DNA of 64,000 bases from Mesostigma viride (GCA_009746045.1 RPFO01000392.1:2172745-2236744); one strand, 5' to 3'; positions 12,006-32,400 are shown, counted from the first letter of the stretch. Notes: generated by a model from the sequence alone, not told the origin. Numbers and translations are program-made.

Positions 12006-12116
12006 TTAATTTCTTCAGGGTTCTTCTTCTTTATCATTGAGAATGATAAATCACGTACGGAGGTGAGAGGGGCATGCAACATAAGGAAAAACCCAAAAGA
12101 ACCCTGAAGAAATTAA
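12006..12116. repeat. Foldback: perfect 20-bp inverted repeat with a nested hairpin
   Basis: Arms at 12006-12025 (TTAATTTCTTCAGGGTTCTT) and 12097-12116 are exact reverse complements. Inside the 71-base loop, 12031-12049 is a second perfect hairpin (TTATCATT, GAG, AATGATAA). No target-site duplication or coding is evident. It could be a small foldback/MITE-like element or a transcribed structure. Confidence 0.75.
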
Positions 12117-12119
12117 TAG

Positions 12120-12619
12120 TAATCTGACACGGACATTCAAGGATCACGCCAGCTGCACAAGGTACAACTAACTACATCACAAAACTACGACACGCAGCAA
12201 CATCGCTGCCGTCCCACCATGCAGGCCTGGGAGGGATCTAGACCGCATGGATCGCGACAAAGTCGGCCCGGGTGCGGCGGAATAATTACACACCATCAGC
12301 GACGGTGCGAGTGAGGGCGAGTGACAGGCGCGCTGCCGTCAGTACGAGGACCACGTGCGGCCAGACCATGGGGCGGTCTGACCCTCGAGGTCAAGGCGGT
12401 CTTCACGGCGCTGGCAGCACTCGTGGAAAAAACTCCGCTGTCTTGGGGGCCATGGCCCCGAACTCCTCAAGGACAATTAAAGGGTTCCGATGATGACCCG
12501 GTGGGGCCCCACATTCCCGTAGGAGGCAAACTTGTCGCGCTCAGCCACAATATGAATATATTTGTCCAGCTATAGGCGCACCCCCACCCAAACTGGCAGC
12601 TCGGCTCGACGGCACAGTT
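12120..12619. other. No supported feature
   Basis: Two short overlapping plus-strand frames (12272-12575) have no recognisable motif. This may be more decayed transposon sequence, since the next 7 kb is. Confidence 0.4.
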
Positions 12620-12950
12620 TACAGGATGCTCCGGCAGGTCCTTAACGTAGGTACTTCCGAGCGTCCGTCATCAGAGTCTTTGTATCATGGCATGCCTCGT
12701 GTTTCGGACGAGATTAGGCAGCGTAGGATAGCATTTGTAGGACACCTTGCCCGCACTAGCCAGGTCGATACCACCCTTGGTCTGGCCGGCCCCCAGCGGC
12801 TTGGACAGCCAGGGCGGCATATTCTGACCTGGCCTGGCCCCGCGGACATTCCCAAAAGGGTAGGGAAACCTGTCACCAACTACGTTCAGATGTTGCTGGA
12901 CGACCTAGTGGTCCCAGCCCAGTTTGAGCACCGCATCCACTCTCTCAACT
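12620..12950 (+). mobile_element. LINE-like ORF2 C-terminal relic
   Basis: The frame reads RVSDEIRQRRIAFVGHLART and continues to FEHRIHSLN. The FVGHLARTS block matches the post-reverse-transcriptase region of non-LTR retrotransposons (the R..R..WLGH.AR type). A second copy lies at 16268-16560. The sequence then runs straight into the 5' leader of the next element, so it is a truncated 3' piece fused to, or interrupted by, that copy. Confidence 0.65.
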
Positions 12951-14925
12951 CACGAGCCACGAGCCACGAGGTAGCCATGGCTGTCGGAGCTCATAACTTT
13001 CACGTTTGAGCGCCGAATTCAGCTGTGAATATCACAATCGCTTCGTCTTTCTAAGACGCACATGCTGATATAATTTTCCGACGCTATTACGCAATATACG
13101 ATGAGCAAACGCCTCTCGACGCAACGCAGCCTGGCGGCTGCGCTTAGCAATGAAAATACGTCTGCAGCCTCGGCTGCAGCTTCGCCAACCGGCCCAGATG
13201 GCAACGGTGACACTAGTAGTGCACTGGTGCTCGCCCAGCCTTCCGGGCTCGCCTCGCCATCAGCATCGCCTGAACCTAAGCGCAGTCGCTCTGCTGAGCC
13301 GCCCTGGGAAGAGCGCTCCTTTGACGTCAACAGCCCCGGCTTCTGGCAGCGCAGCCCCGGTTGGTTCATGGAAGACTTGTATTACGGCAATCACGCCTCG
13401 CTTCTAGCCCTGTGCGTGTACCTCACGTCCCACAACCGTGGCCGCTGGCCTGGTGACGGCAAGCTTGTCGACCCCGCCGAGGCTCTCCCAATCATTCACC
13501 GCATGCCTCGCCCCAGGCTTCAACGCTTCGCCCTCTGCTCCCTTGTTGGACGCTCCGAATCCGAGATCTGGGCTTCCCCACCGCCCCCCCCACCTTCCCC
13601 ACCGAAGCCACCATCCGCACCCTCCTCAAGGAAGCTTTCGAGCAGCACGTGACCCCTCTTGCAGCAGGTGTGGCGGCAATTGGCGGCACGCTGGCTGCTG
13701 AGCTTCCCACCATCCCCACCGCCACCGCCACCCTCCTCGCCTCCACCCCTCCCCCCTCCACCGACTCCATCACCGCCCAGCTCCGTGACATCGACCAGCG
13801 CCTCAAGGATAATGCAATCGCTATCGAGGTCTTGCAGAACACAGCAGGCCTCACCGCCCAGGCAGTGAAGGACATTGCTGCCAAGCCAGCCCCGGCGGGC
13901 CTGGCCGGCGATGCTCCTCCCATCACGACCTGGGCGGACATGCTTAAGCAACATACCACCTCCACCACCTCCGCCGTCGCAGCCCAGCTCCAGCGGCAGA
14001 CGCTTGACCTCCGCGAGGAGGCCGAGCTCGACAAGCGCAGCCTCAACGCCATACTCAAGAACTTGGACATGGAAGAAGGTGAGAATTCCGAGAAGCTTGC
14101 ACGTGCGTTTGAGAGCAAAATCCTTGCACGCATGGGCCTTCTTGGTGAGATCAAGCTGACCGCCCACCGCCTCCCCCGCGCGCGGGGTAAGGCAGGGGCG
14201 CCTCCGCTTCTTCTCATCTTTGATAGCCCAGCGGACAAGATTTCGTTTCTCAGACGCCGCAAGCGGCTCGCGAATACTCCCTTCACCGTGGACGACGACT
14301 TGACCCTGGCACAGCAACAACGGCGACGGGAGCTATGGCCGACCTACACCCAGCTCCGGCAGACCAAGGCGGGCCAGCCGGTGTACTGGAAGGGGGCGGC
14401 CATCTACGTCGGCCACAAGCCCTGGCAAGCGACCCCCTCGACCACCGCGGCCCCAGCAACTCCAGCCCCAGCCTAGGGGAATACAGCAGCAGTAGTGTAG
14501 AATAGTTAGACAGTGGCCTTGTACATGCCCGCCTACTACAGGCACTATACCAGCTGAGGCCTAGCCTTTTTAGTCATGTACATGTGTGCCTATGATGAGC
14601 CACACTCCAGACGATGCCTAGCCTTATTTAGTAATGTTGTGCCCATGCAGGGAGTCACTCTCTGCTGAGAAGCCATGCCATAGCTCCTGTATAGCCACGA
14701 TGATCTTCCCCCACATGCCACGCTCCCCCTTAACTGGGCATAGCGCGATACATCATGAGGGTGCAGGTGCCTTGGTGCACCTAGAGCAGGGGTAGCTTAC
14801 ATTCCCACCCTTGCATGAAGTAGCCTAGAATGTATTAAAAGCCATATGCCCCTTCTCAGGGCTATGTGCTACATCTACTCCCAACGGAGTGATGTTGATA
14901 ATTAATTAATTAATTAATCCACTCT
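12951..14925 (+). mobile_element. Non-LTR retrotransposon copy A with ORF1-like protein (frameshifted)
   Basis: The best-preserved ORF1 copy. The 5' leader (12951-13100) starts at GCCACGAGGTAGCCATGGCTG and recurs beside three other copies (18.8, 54.7 and 57.75 kb). ORF1 opens at 13101 (MSKRLSTQRSLAAALSNENT) with a Ser/Ala/Pro-rich start. It changes frame around 13560-13600, then runs to 14476. The second part holds a predicted coiled stretch (ITAQLRDIDQRLKDNAIAIE) and a basic C-terminal block (LTLAQQQRRRELWPTY, then YWKGAAIYVG) suggesting an RNA-binding ORF1p, L1-ORF1/Transposase_22-like. The 3' UTR ends at CTACTCCCAACGGAGT followed by an ATTA-type tail at 14900-14920. ORF1p assignment is inferred from architecture; the frameshift means this copy is dead. 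Confidence 0.7.
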
Positions 14926-15190
14926 CTCTCCCGTCTTTGGACTGTCATGCAGGACAAGACGCGGTGGAAGAAGATTGTCAAGGCGCACACGCCCGACCCT
15001 GTGGGCAAGCCACCTCCCCCCAAGCGGAGGAGGCGTTTTGATGAGTAGTGTAGTTAGGATTTTCTAGATAGCCTAGCGTTAGTATAGTTCGATCACGCGG
15101 CTTCCTCCACCCCATCCATCATGGAATATGTGCTACATGACCTTCCCACGGAGGCATGTTATAATTTAATTTAATTTAATTTAATTTAAT
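14926..15190 (+). mobile_element. 3' end of a LINE-like element with (AATTT)n tail
   Basis: Encodes the tail of ORF2 (MQDKTRWKKIVKAHTPDP, then KPPPPKRRRRFDE and a stop), a 3' UTR with ATCCATCATGGAATATGTGC and the conserved terminus CCCACGGAGGCATGTT, then an AATTT microsatellite. The same terminus closes elements at 16.8, 18.9, 60.6 and 61.2 kb. Confidence 0.65.
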
Positions 15191-15419
15191 AGGCGCACAT
15201 GCACGAGTCTTGCGCATGCAGGTGCCTGAATCTGTACATGTGCTTGTGTAACTAGCTTGCATGCACCTATCAAGTTTGCAGCTGTTGCATGGCATGCATG
15301 TACAGGGAAGGCCTTGACCCATGATTTTTACAAATTTAGTACGAACGGCGTTTTTTCCCGATATTTGTTATGCTCCAGGATTCGGTCGGGTACCTGTGCA
15401 CATGAGTGGGATCTTTGCA

Positions 15420-16805
15420 GGCGCGGCACTGTTGTCCTGAGTACAGAGGCTCTTTGGGCCATCCTAGCTCTGGACTGCGTGCCCCCAGCGTTTATTGCTG
15501 CCATTCGCCGGCTGTATGAGGGCTCACAGGCAGTAGCACACTTGCGGACTGCGGAGGGCACCACCCGGCCACCATTCCCCATTCACGGGGTGTGGCAAGG
15601 TTGTGTCAGCCTGTCCCCATACCTGTACGTTCATTATTGTCGTGGATCACGTCATGCGCCGGGCACGTGCGCGCTTTGAAGTACTGCTATTAAGGGGTCC
15701 GAGCCCGGCTCGGATATCATTAACGAACGCGAACACAGCGGTGGCTGCCCTGATTACCGCCTCAGTGTCCGACCTGTTTTATGCGGATGAGACCACCCTC
15801 AACGAGCGCCGGCCGAGCACATTCAGACCTGACTGGACTGTCTGGGCTTGGAGGCGCGGGCGGTGAGGTTGGAGATTAGTAGTGTCAAGAAGGAGGCGCC
15901 TGGTGGTTGGGGCAACCAGTCGGTCCGCCGCTGTCGCGGCTGCTAGACGGGAAGGAGGTCGAGTTCCGCGATCGCTTCAAACTGCTGGGGAGCATGCTCC
16001 CTGACACCGCCGACGATGTGGACATCCGCATCGGCCTGGCCTGCCCGCTAGGCATCGGTCGCTCAAAACCTACTGGCACTCGAAGGACCTGGGCGAGCAC
16101 TGCAAGCGCATGCTCCTCACTGAGGTCCTGGTCCTCACGGTGCTCACCTATGGCGCCGACGCATGGACGTACGCTCACGGACACGCTGGCCACACGGCTG
16201 AACGGCACGGTAACCAGGACGTCTGCTCCGCCAAGCCCTGAATGTAGGGATTTCCACACATAGGTCTTTAGAATCTTTGTACCAGGGTATGCCTCGCATT
16301 TCGGACGAGATTAGACAGCGTTAAGGATAGCATTCGTAGGACATCTTGCTCGCACCAGTCAGGTAGACACTGACCTCGGTCTCGGGCCGGCGCCCCCAGC
16401 GGCTTGGCCAGCCAGGGCGGCATGTCCTGACCTGGCCTGGCCCCAAGGACATTCCTAAAAGGGTAGGTGAAAAATGTCACGACCTACCCACAGCAGTAAT
16501 TGTTGGCTGACCTAGTGGTCCCAGCCCCGTTTGAACATCGCATTCACTCCCTCTCTCTTGCTTGGATTGCTATGCAGAACAAGAAGAGGTGGAAGACGAT
16601 TGTCCCTACATGGAGGTTCACATGCCCGAGCCCCTGCATGTGGGCAAGCCCCAGGCTCCCCCCAAAAGAAAGGGGCGCTTTGCTGCATGAGTAGAGGAGC
16701 TAGGGTTTTCTCGGATTAGATTAGCTTAGAGTTAGATTAGTTCGGTTTCGGGGCTTCGCCCACCTCCATCCATCCAGCAAGGGAATATTAATTATTTTTT
16801 TTTTA
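15420..16805 (+). mobile_element. Decayed reverse transcriptase (LINE ORF2) relic
   Basis: Pieces of a non-LTR reverse transcriptase in successive frames. PPAFIAAIRRLYEGS and FPIHGVWQGCVSLSPYLY (about 15480-15630) match the GxRQGCPLSPxLF block. IIVVDHVMRRARARF and LFYADETTL (about 15630-15800) hold the active-site box with its second Asp replaced by Glu. FRDRFKLLGSMLPDTADDVDIRI (about 15960-16035) is the post-RT block. IAFVGHLARTSQVD (about 16325-16370) comes next. At least three frameshifts separate them. It ends in a GCTTCGCCCACC...CAGCAAGGGAATA terminus and a T-rich tract at 16794-16805. Non-functional. Confidence 0.8.
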
Positions 16806-18835
16806 AAGTAGTTAATTAGTAACATAACTCCGTTGGGAGTACATGTAGCACATATCCCGGAGAAGGGGCATATATGGCTTTTCAGTTTAATACATCCTGG
16901 GCTACTTCCTGCAAGAGTGGAATGTAAGCAACACTTGCTCTAGGCCGGTGCCTCAAGGGCACCGGCACCACCATGCTGTCTCGGGTTCAACCCAACTGAG
17001 GGGATCCCGGCATGGGGGAGGAAGATCATCATGGCTATACAGTACAAGGGCTAGGGCATGGCTTCTCAGCATCGAGAGCGTCTCTCTGCATAGGCATAGC
17101 ATGGCTAAATGCAACATCCATGGGAGGTCCCATTATAGGCAGGGCTTGGCTAAATGTTGAAGGCATTCTTCATGGGGGCCATTATTATGGGCGCACATGC
17201 GCGTGGGCCACGTGCTAGGCTAAGCCTGACTAATCTACACTACTACTACTGGTATATATTCCCTAGTCTGAGGTGGCAGGATCGAGGTGCGTGCCAGGGC
17301 TTGTGGTCAACGTGGATCATGACCGCCCGGGCCCTTCAGTAGTATACCGGCTTCCCCCCTGCGGCTCTGCCGGAGCTGAAGGTAGGTCGGCCATAGCTTG
17401 CGTCGCCGCTGTTGCTGGGCCAGGGTCAAGTCGCCGTCCAGCGTGAAGCGAGTCTGCGAGAGCTTCTTGCGGCATTTGAGGAACGACAGCTTGTCCGCCA
17501 TTTACTTAGAGGTGAGGAGCACGGGTGCCGGGCCAGCCTCACCCCGCGCGCGGGGAAGGCGGATGACCCGACATGTCCAGCTCTGTGACACCAGTGAGTT
17601 GCATGGGGGCAAGAATGTCGCCGTGAGAAGACTCGTCGAGGTCTCACCTGCCGGCTGGTCGAATTAATTGAGTGCTTGACGATGACATTGTGGCTGCGCT
17701 GGCCGGGTGTTGTCGGCCTCCTCGCGAAGGTGGAGGGCTTGTTGCTTGAGCTGTGCCGCGATGGTGGAGGTGGTGGAGGTGGTGTGATGCTTAAGCAAGT
17801 CCGCCCAGGTGGAGGGAGCCGCATCACTGGCCGCGGGCCAGCAGTCTGCATGATGCCGGCAGCCTGGGCAGCGATTTCCTTCACCGCCTGGGCGGTGAGG
17901 CCTGCGGTGTCATGCAAGCGCTCAAGGGCGGTGGCGGTGGCTTGGAGGCGCTGGTCGAGGTCGAGGAGCTGGGCCGTGATGTCGGCAGCTAGTGGAGGCG
18001 GAGGCGGCGGGACGTAGTGGAAAGGTGAGGAAGCTCAGCAGCCAGCGTGCTGCCCAGTGCTGCTACGTCGGCAGCAAGGGGGGTCGTGAACGTGCTGCTG
18101 GAAGGCTTCCGTAAGGATGGAACGGAGTGTGGGGGCGGAGATGGATGGAGCCCAGATCTCGCCGTCAGAGCGCATGATCTCGAAGGGAGTTGAGAATGGT
18201 GTGCTGGAGCATGGCCGGGGCGGGTGCACCCGAGCAGAACGTCGGTGTTATACCACCAGCTGCCGTCCGGGGTGATGAGGCGATTGATGTCGTAGAGATG
18301 GCTCGGCACAGGTCGTAGTAAAGCGAGGCGTAGTCCCCGTAGAATCGGCAATGCAGGGCAGTTGCGGGGACATGTTGGTCCAGTCGTGATCGTCGATCGC
18401 CTTGAAAGGTTCGGGCCGGAAGCGCGGTTCTGTGGGGCGCGAAAACCCTCCTGTTTTGTCGGCTGGGCGGCTGCGTTTAGGGTCAGGCGATGCAGATGGC
18501 GAGGCATTAAGCCCAGGAGAGTTCGGGGCGACCCCCAGTGCCCGACCAGTGTCAGGTGCCGCTGCCTGCCGGACCTGAGGGCGCAAAGCTGCAGCTCAGG
18601 GAGCTGCAGACGTATTTTCATGGCCGAGCGCAGTCGCCAGGCTGCGTTGCGTCGAGGAGCGTTTGCTCGTCATATATTGCGTAATAGCTTCGAAAAATTA
18701 TATCAGCGTGTGCGTCTTAGAAAGACGAAGTGATTGTGATATTCACGGCCGAATTTGGGGCCCAAACGTGAAAGTTGTGAGCTCCGCCGTCAGCCATGGC
18801 TACCTCGTGGCTCGTGGCTTTTGAGGATGATGGAA
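16806..18835 (-). mobile_element. Retrotransposon copy B, inverted, ORF1 rearranged
   Basis: Minus-strand copy: the 3' terminus ACTCCGTTGGGAGTACATGT at about 16828 and the 3' UTR, then scattered ORF1 blocks (17307-18621) matching copy A: DGDLTLAQQQRRRKLWPTYL, a coiled-coil equivalent, and the N-terminal Ser/Pro-rich part. The conserved 5' leader is at 18690-18825. Internal deletions and frame changes are many. It sits tail-to-tail with the RT relic to its left. Confidence 0.7.
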
Positions 18836-18839
18836 TAGG

Positions 18840-19035
18840 ACAAGGGAATAAAAAAAAAATTAAATTAAATTATAACATGCCTCCGTTGGGAGATCATGTA
18901 GCACAGATTCCTTGATGGATGGGACAAGGGAATAGGACAAGGGAATACATGTGCTACATGATCTCCCAACGGAGCCATGTTATTATAGTAGTATTATGTT
19001 ATTACATTAATTTAGTTTAATTTAATTAAGATCTC
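18840..19035. mobile_element. Two 3'-terminal LINE stubs facing each other
   Basis: 18853-18925 carries the minus-oriented terminus (CCTCCGTTGGGAGATCATGT). 18944-18982 carries the plus-oriented one (GTGCTACATGATCTCCCAACGGAG). Both have AATT-rich tails pointing outward, and GGGACAAGGGAATA is repeated between them. Confidence 0.6.
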
Positions 19036-19420
19036 CCTGTTTTCACAAAAAATGTGAGGGGAGCCTGCCCACTTATGACCAGTACTGCATGGTAATTGTA
19101 TAATTGCACCCAAAGTACGTGTTGCGCTCTGGCACCCTGCTGTGTAGAGAGCACTTTGTGGCCTGCCCACTTCGTCGATCGAGCGGCAGTGGGAGAAGCT
19201 AGGGTGCCCTCCCTCCTTCTCATTGTGTTTAGGGGTTGAAGGTTCATTTGCTCTGTATTGGCACCCACGTGACGCGGTCACGTACATGCTAATTATATAA
19301 TTAGTTAATCAACTAATTAATTTAAAATGAGGGGAGATCTGCTGCTTCGTACAAGAGTACGCAGCTGTCATGATGGAGCACCTCGTGAGAGGAATCGGCC
19401 TAAGTATTTACTATTATATC

Positions 19421-27463
<8,043 letters not shown>

Positions 27464-28461
27464 GTTGCTTGTAATCCTATGCCGACAAGTTGACCGACCA
27501 ACATGCCGTGCTACGCCATTTCCCTGCAATTTATCTGGATCCCAGTGCAACGTCTTCCCCAACGCGGTCCACGTGTAACGTTCGCATGCGACTTCTTGGA
27601 CAGACTTGGACCAACTTTTGGCCGGCCACGCGGCGCGTGGGAAATACCGCAGGACGGCCTCACGACTGCCCCGCACGAAATTTTTTTGCTTCAGTCTGCA
27701 GACGACGAGTAGTGGTAATTAGGCTGCGCTCACAGGCTAATGACCGGAAGGTGAACCGTGAATTAATAGCCCGGTAGCTGCAGGTTTGGTGCCAAATTAG
27801 GAGGCCACAAACGCCGGAGAGGCACAATAATATCGGTTGTTACCGGGGGCCCGGGGGGTTCTTGTCCAGTATGACTTGCGGTCCTGTCTGCGATGGGCGG
27901 TATGGACAGTAGGCTGTAGGCCGCCACCAGTTATGACCATAATTATCGGGGCGCGGGCATAAATTATCGAGGCAATTGCAGCCCGCTGCTGAAACGCCTG
28001 GCGCCTGCATGCTCGCCATTGTTAAGAAACCGAGAGGACTGAGCGCGAGTGCCTACTTTGAAGCTGCCGTGACTGGTGAATTGGTCATGCACCCGGATGT
28101 GAGGGAAATCCCAGTAGTCCATAAGAAACATGCCGGGATGTAATACCTAATGGCGCTCATCCGTTCAGGTTCTCATTGATGGCGGGCCGTCAAGACGCGG
28201 GAAAAGACAAAGCACGTGTCAGATACTCGCACGTGAAGGCCTGGCAGAGCGAATGTCACGGTTAACCTTGCTGTACGCCCCCCCCGACCCCACCCTCCAC
28301 GACAGAGATTCACCAGCTAACTGCACTCTGCAATCACCTTCGCCACATTTTTTTTCGCAGAATCCGCCCGCTTGACCCTTGCAAACTTGTATATCAGAAG
28401 CTTGCACTAAAGGCTAGTGCGAGGGATTTTCCCGTATCTTACCACCATCTTTGCAAAGGTC

Positions 28462-28578
28462 ATGGTGGCGGCGAGGAGGAGCGTCATGTTCACATTGGCA
28501 CTTTGCCTTGTAGCAGTGCGTGGACCTGGGCAAAGCCGAGTAGGTTGCATCGACAATGACAGCGTTCCTTTTTCTTAG
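28462..28578 (+). CDS. Small ORF with signal-peptide-like start, or a first exon
   Basis: ATG at 28462 opens MVAARRSVMFTLALCLVAVR followed by GPGQSRVGCIDNDSVPFS and TAG. It has a basic start, a hydrophobic core and then a small polar region, as in a secretory signal. A good-looking donor (CGA|GTAGGT) falls right after GPGQSR, so it could be a first exon of a plus-strand gene. No downstream exon was recognised. Weak. Confidence 0.2.
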   Translation: MVAARRSVMFTLALCLVAVRGPGQSRVGCIDNDSVPFS

Positions 28579-28984
28579 CATACCATTTCTACAAGTGCTC
28601 GAAGAGGTTGTCTTTATAGTTCAGGTTGAGAAGAATTTGTTGGAACGATAATACTCTATTTTTGGAATGCCCGAAATCAAGACATGGTGCATTTTTGTGT
28701 TGGTTGCAGCGGATTCTGTATTATTTTTGGCAGGCATTGCAATTTTCGATGGTCTTCCTTAGTGCCAAGTGTCGCACGTTTTCACCCCGCTTCTCAGATG
28801 GGCCTGCCAACCTAATCTTAGCCGGCCTGTCAGATAGGATCACCTGCTACGCACGTTGTTTGCCATGGTATTGCACAGTAGTTTCTATGTGGGTGGATCT
28901 TTCTTCCGCAACAGTTACGTAGAGGAGTTGATGGTTTCGGGGCGGTGTTGTACTCTTTGCGGGTACTGTTCTCTGTGCGTCTGT

Positions 28985-29262
28985 AATTTGTACAGCTCTG
29001 TAGGCGTATGTTTGTACTGCTCCCTGTGTGTGTGTGTGTGTGTTTGTACTGCGAAGTGTGCATGTGTTTGTACTGCTAAGTGTGCATGTGTTTGTACCGC
29101 ATGCTCCGTGTGCTTGTGTTTGTACTGCTCCGTGTGCGTGTGCTTGTACTGCTCCGTGTGCATGTGTTTGTACAAATCTACTGCTCTATTTGCGTGCGTT
29201 TGTCATAGCTGCTCTGTGTGCATGTGTTCGTACTGCTCCGTGTGCGTGTGGCCATGCCAATA
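28985..29262. repeat. Imperfect 24-bp repeat (TGTGCATGTGTTTGTACTGC)
   Basis: About ten imperfect units alternating TTTGTACTGCTC with TGTGTGCATGTG. It sits just past the myosin stop codon. Cysteine-rich frames across it are not genes. Confidence 0.8.
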
Positions 29263-29452
29263 AAAAAAATTAAATGAAATATTCGACCTTTGAACATTTA
29301 GGATTTCCAAAACAATGCAGTTCTGGCATTTTTTTGATACACAGTGTTGCATCGCAGCACAGCCGATTATACATTCCCAAGTGTGCGCAGAATACTTTGA
29401 CTCAATTTTGTACAAAGCAATCCAATACAGCTGATCGCACACTTGTAAAAAC

Positions 29453-32400
29453 TTAAGCTGCGCCCCGGTAAAAATCCAGGCCAGATGGACGCCAATGATG
29501 CGTATAAGCAGCTACAACTAGTTGGCCACATTGCTGATTGCATACAATAATGTACAAATTTACGATATGTCTGTTTCTGCCCAGACATTATGAAGTGACT
29601 ATGACAGCACCCGGACATATATAGCCATGAACTTGCTGATTTCTTCACTCTGCATGCATCAAAAGGAAAACGCAGTCACAGAAAAAAGTCGAAGTGCAAC
29701 CATGTGCCACAAGTCATGTGTTAGCCTCATGAATGCCGTTTGGAACAAAACGTTAAAGCATCTGCATCCAGCCTGCGGCCCAGCCAACCAGATTGTTCAC
29801 CACCCAGCCCCAAGCCGGAGCTCACCCACCCGGTTATCCTGACCACCAGCCTCGCCGCCCGTTCTTCCTTCACCCCCTCTCCCCCCTGCCCGCCTGCCCA
29901 CCCGCCTCCACCCCACCCACAACAGCAAAGCTCGTCCCTCCAATGTCTCATCCTCACTTTCCTTCTGTCCATACTTCCTGCCTAGTGCCTACTAAGTGCC
30001 CACAACTGAATCCCCCTGTCACCATGATTTCCAATTGCAACATGTGAAAGCGGCGGAATCCTGAATATTCTGCAAGGCAGACTTTCTGAAACCGGTTTAC
30101 TCTGGCAATGATGCGTGGCTGAGATGGCACGGGATGTGGAACTAAATCTACAAGTCTAGATGGGTGCTTATGACACACTTCCCATGCCGCAGACGATATT
30201 TGTAACTTTTGCGTAACTATTTTTTCTAATGAGATTCGCATAGGACTTCATGGCATGCCTATGCGCATGACACGCAAGTACTTACTTACTGCCCATGCCA
30301 TGTGCACGAATGAAAGCCACACTGAGATACTTTCCATTTCTAATCCATAATCCATAATCCATAACCCACAATCCAGCATCCAGCATCCACAAGCCCTACG
30401 CCCTACGCCCTACTCCCTACGCCCTACGCCCTACGCCCTACGCCCTACGCCCTACGCCCTACGCCCTACGCCCTACGCCCTACGCCCTACGCCCTACGCC
30501 CTACGCCCTACACCCTACGCCCTACGCCCTACGCCCAAAGCCCTAAGCCATAATAAGCAATAAGCCATATCATATGCCATGGAGGAAAACTTTACAACAA
30601 ATCCATCGAGACTTGACCATCACCACATCAACATGTGGTGTCCACGGAAGTTTCCTATCCCCCAAACCATGGACTTAGGGGACCAGTCATGCACGCACCC
30701 CACTGCTTCCGCTGTTGATAATGCGGTGTCATCTCCCCACAAACTATCCTTCCACGCGTGCCCCTGCCACACACCTGAAGGGTTGTGAACGACCACTGGT
30801 TGGCACCATCGGTGATGATGTCCAGTGCCGTGTGGCTCACGCCCCACTTGTCGATGGTGTGGTAAGGGAAGGTGCGCAGCAGCGCCTGGGGAACGCAACG
30901 CAAGCAAGTAACGGGACTTTTCAACGAATAATGAGGAGCTTCAGGCACGTGACCGCATTATTCAAGAGCTAGAGCTGGACAGGTGTTTGGGCATACCCAT
31001 TGTTACTACAAAAAGTGAGGAAGGTGGGGAAGTATCCTGTAGGTAAAAAGCACTGCAAAGATAGAGCATGGTCAGAGGTGGGAAGTGAGGAAAACGATGT
31101 CTGGTTGTGCGTCTACTAGTAACGCATGTTAACAAGGATACACGATACAACATGGCGTTGCTCTTCTTGTAATAAAATGCCAGCTGGATTTGCGAATTGG
31201 AACCTACTTGGGGTTCCTAAATTGTAAAAATTGTTCAAGACTGTCCATGACATCTTACACTGCGCAGCCGAGTTGTGCACAAGCTGTGCATAGCAGCAGC
31301 TTCACATAGCATCACATTTCCCAAAAGTAGCTCCTGAAGCTATGGCTAAACCTGCACACCGCCACCACGGGCTCACTTGCACATCCTTACGTTTTACGAC
31401 CCGGGACACGGGCTGTGTCTTCGCAGTTTTCTGCAGGCTCTAGTGTGCAAGCTTGTCAAGAAATGCCTCTGATAAAAGGAGATTAAGCTGGCTGACAGTG
31501 ACAAGCCAAACACAACGCATCCGCGGTATGGCTTTGCATATGGATATAGGGAACATGCATATGGATATAGGGAACATGCATATGGATATAGGGAACATGC
31601 ATATGGATATAGGGAACATGCATATGGATATAGGGAACATGCATATGGATATAGGGAACATGCATATGGATATAGGGAACATGCATATGGATACAGGGAA
31701 CATGCATATGGATACAGGGAGCATGCATATGGATATAGGAAACATGCATATGGATATAGGGAACATGCAAATGGATATAGGGAACATGCATATGGATATA
31801 GGGAACATGCATATGGATATAGGGAACATGCATATGGATATAGGGAACATGCATATGGATATAGGGAACATGCATATGGATATAGGGAACATGCATATGG
31901 ATATAGGGAGCATGCAAATGGATATAGGGAACATGCATATGGGTATAGGGAACATGAATATGGATATAGGGAACATGCATATGGATATAGGGAACATGAA
32001 TATGGATATAGGGAACATGCATATGGATATAGGGAACATGCATATGGATATAGGGAACATGCATATGGATATAGGGAACATGCATATGGATATAGGGAAC
32101 ATGCATATGGATATAGGGAACATGCATATGGATATAGGGAACATGCATATGGATATAGGGAGCATGCAAATGGATATAGGGAACATGCATATGGATATAG
32201 GGAACATGAATATGGATATAGGGAACATGCATATGGATATAGGGAACATGAATATGGATATAGGGAACATGCATATGGATATAGGGAACATGCATATGGA
32301 TATAGGGAACATGCATATGGATATAGGGAACATGCATATGGATATAGGGAACATGCATATGGATATAGGGAACATGCATATGGATATAGGGAGCATGCAT

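Larger units (their letters stand above)
27464..29452. other. Intergenic: reductase promoter side and myosin 3' flank
   Basis: Minus-strand transcription of the reductase should start here and the myosin transcript should end here, so the two genes are head-to-tail. I saw no clear TATA box or poly(A) signal. 28462-28578 is a small possible ORF (separate entry), and 28985-29262 is a repeat. Confidence 0.4.

Noticed and set aside
11679-12107. PPSLPPSL protein
   Set aside because: (TCCC)41 microsatellite.
30393-30534. CRISPR-like or array of spaced repeats
   Set aside because: Units are contiguous heptamers without spacers, and the genome is eukaryotic.
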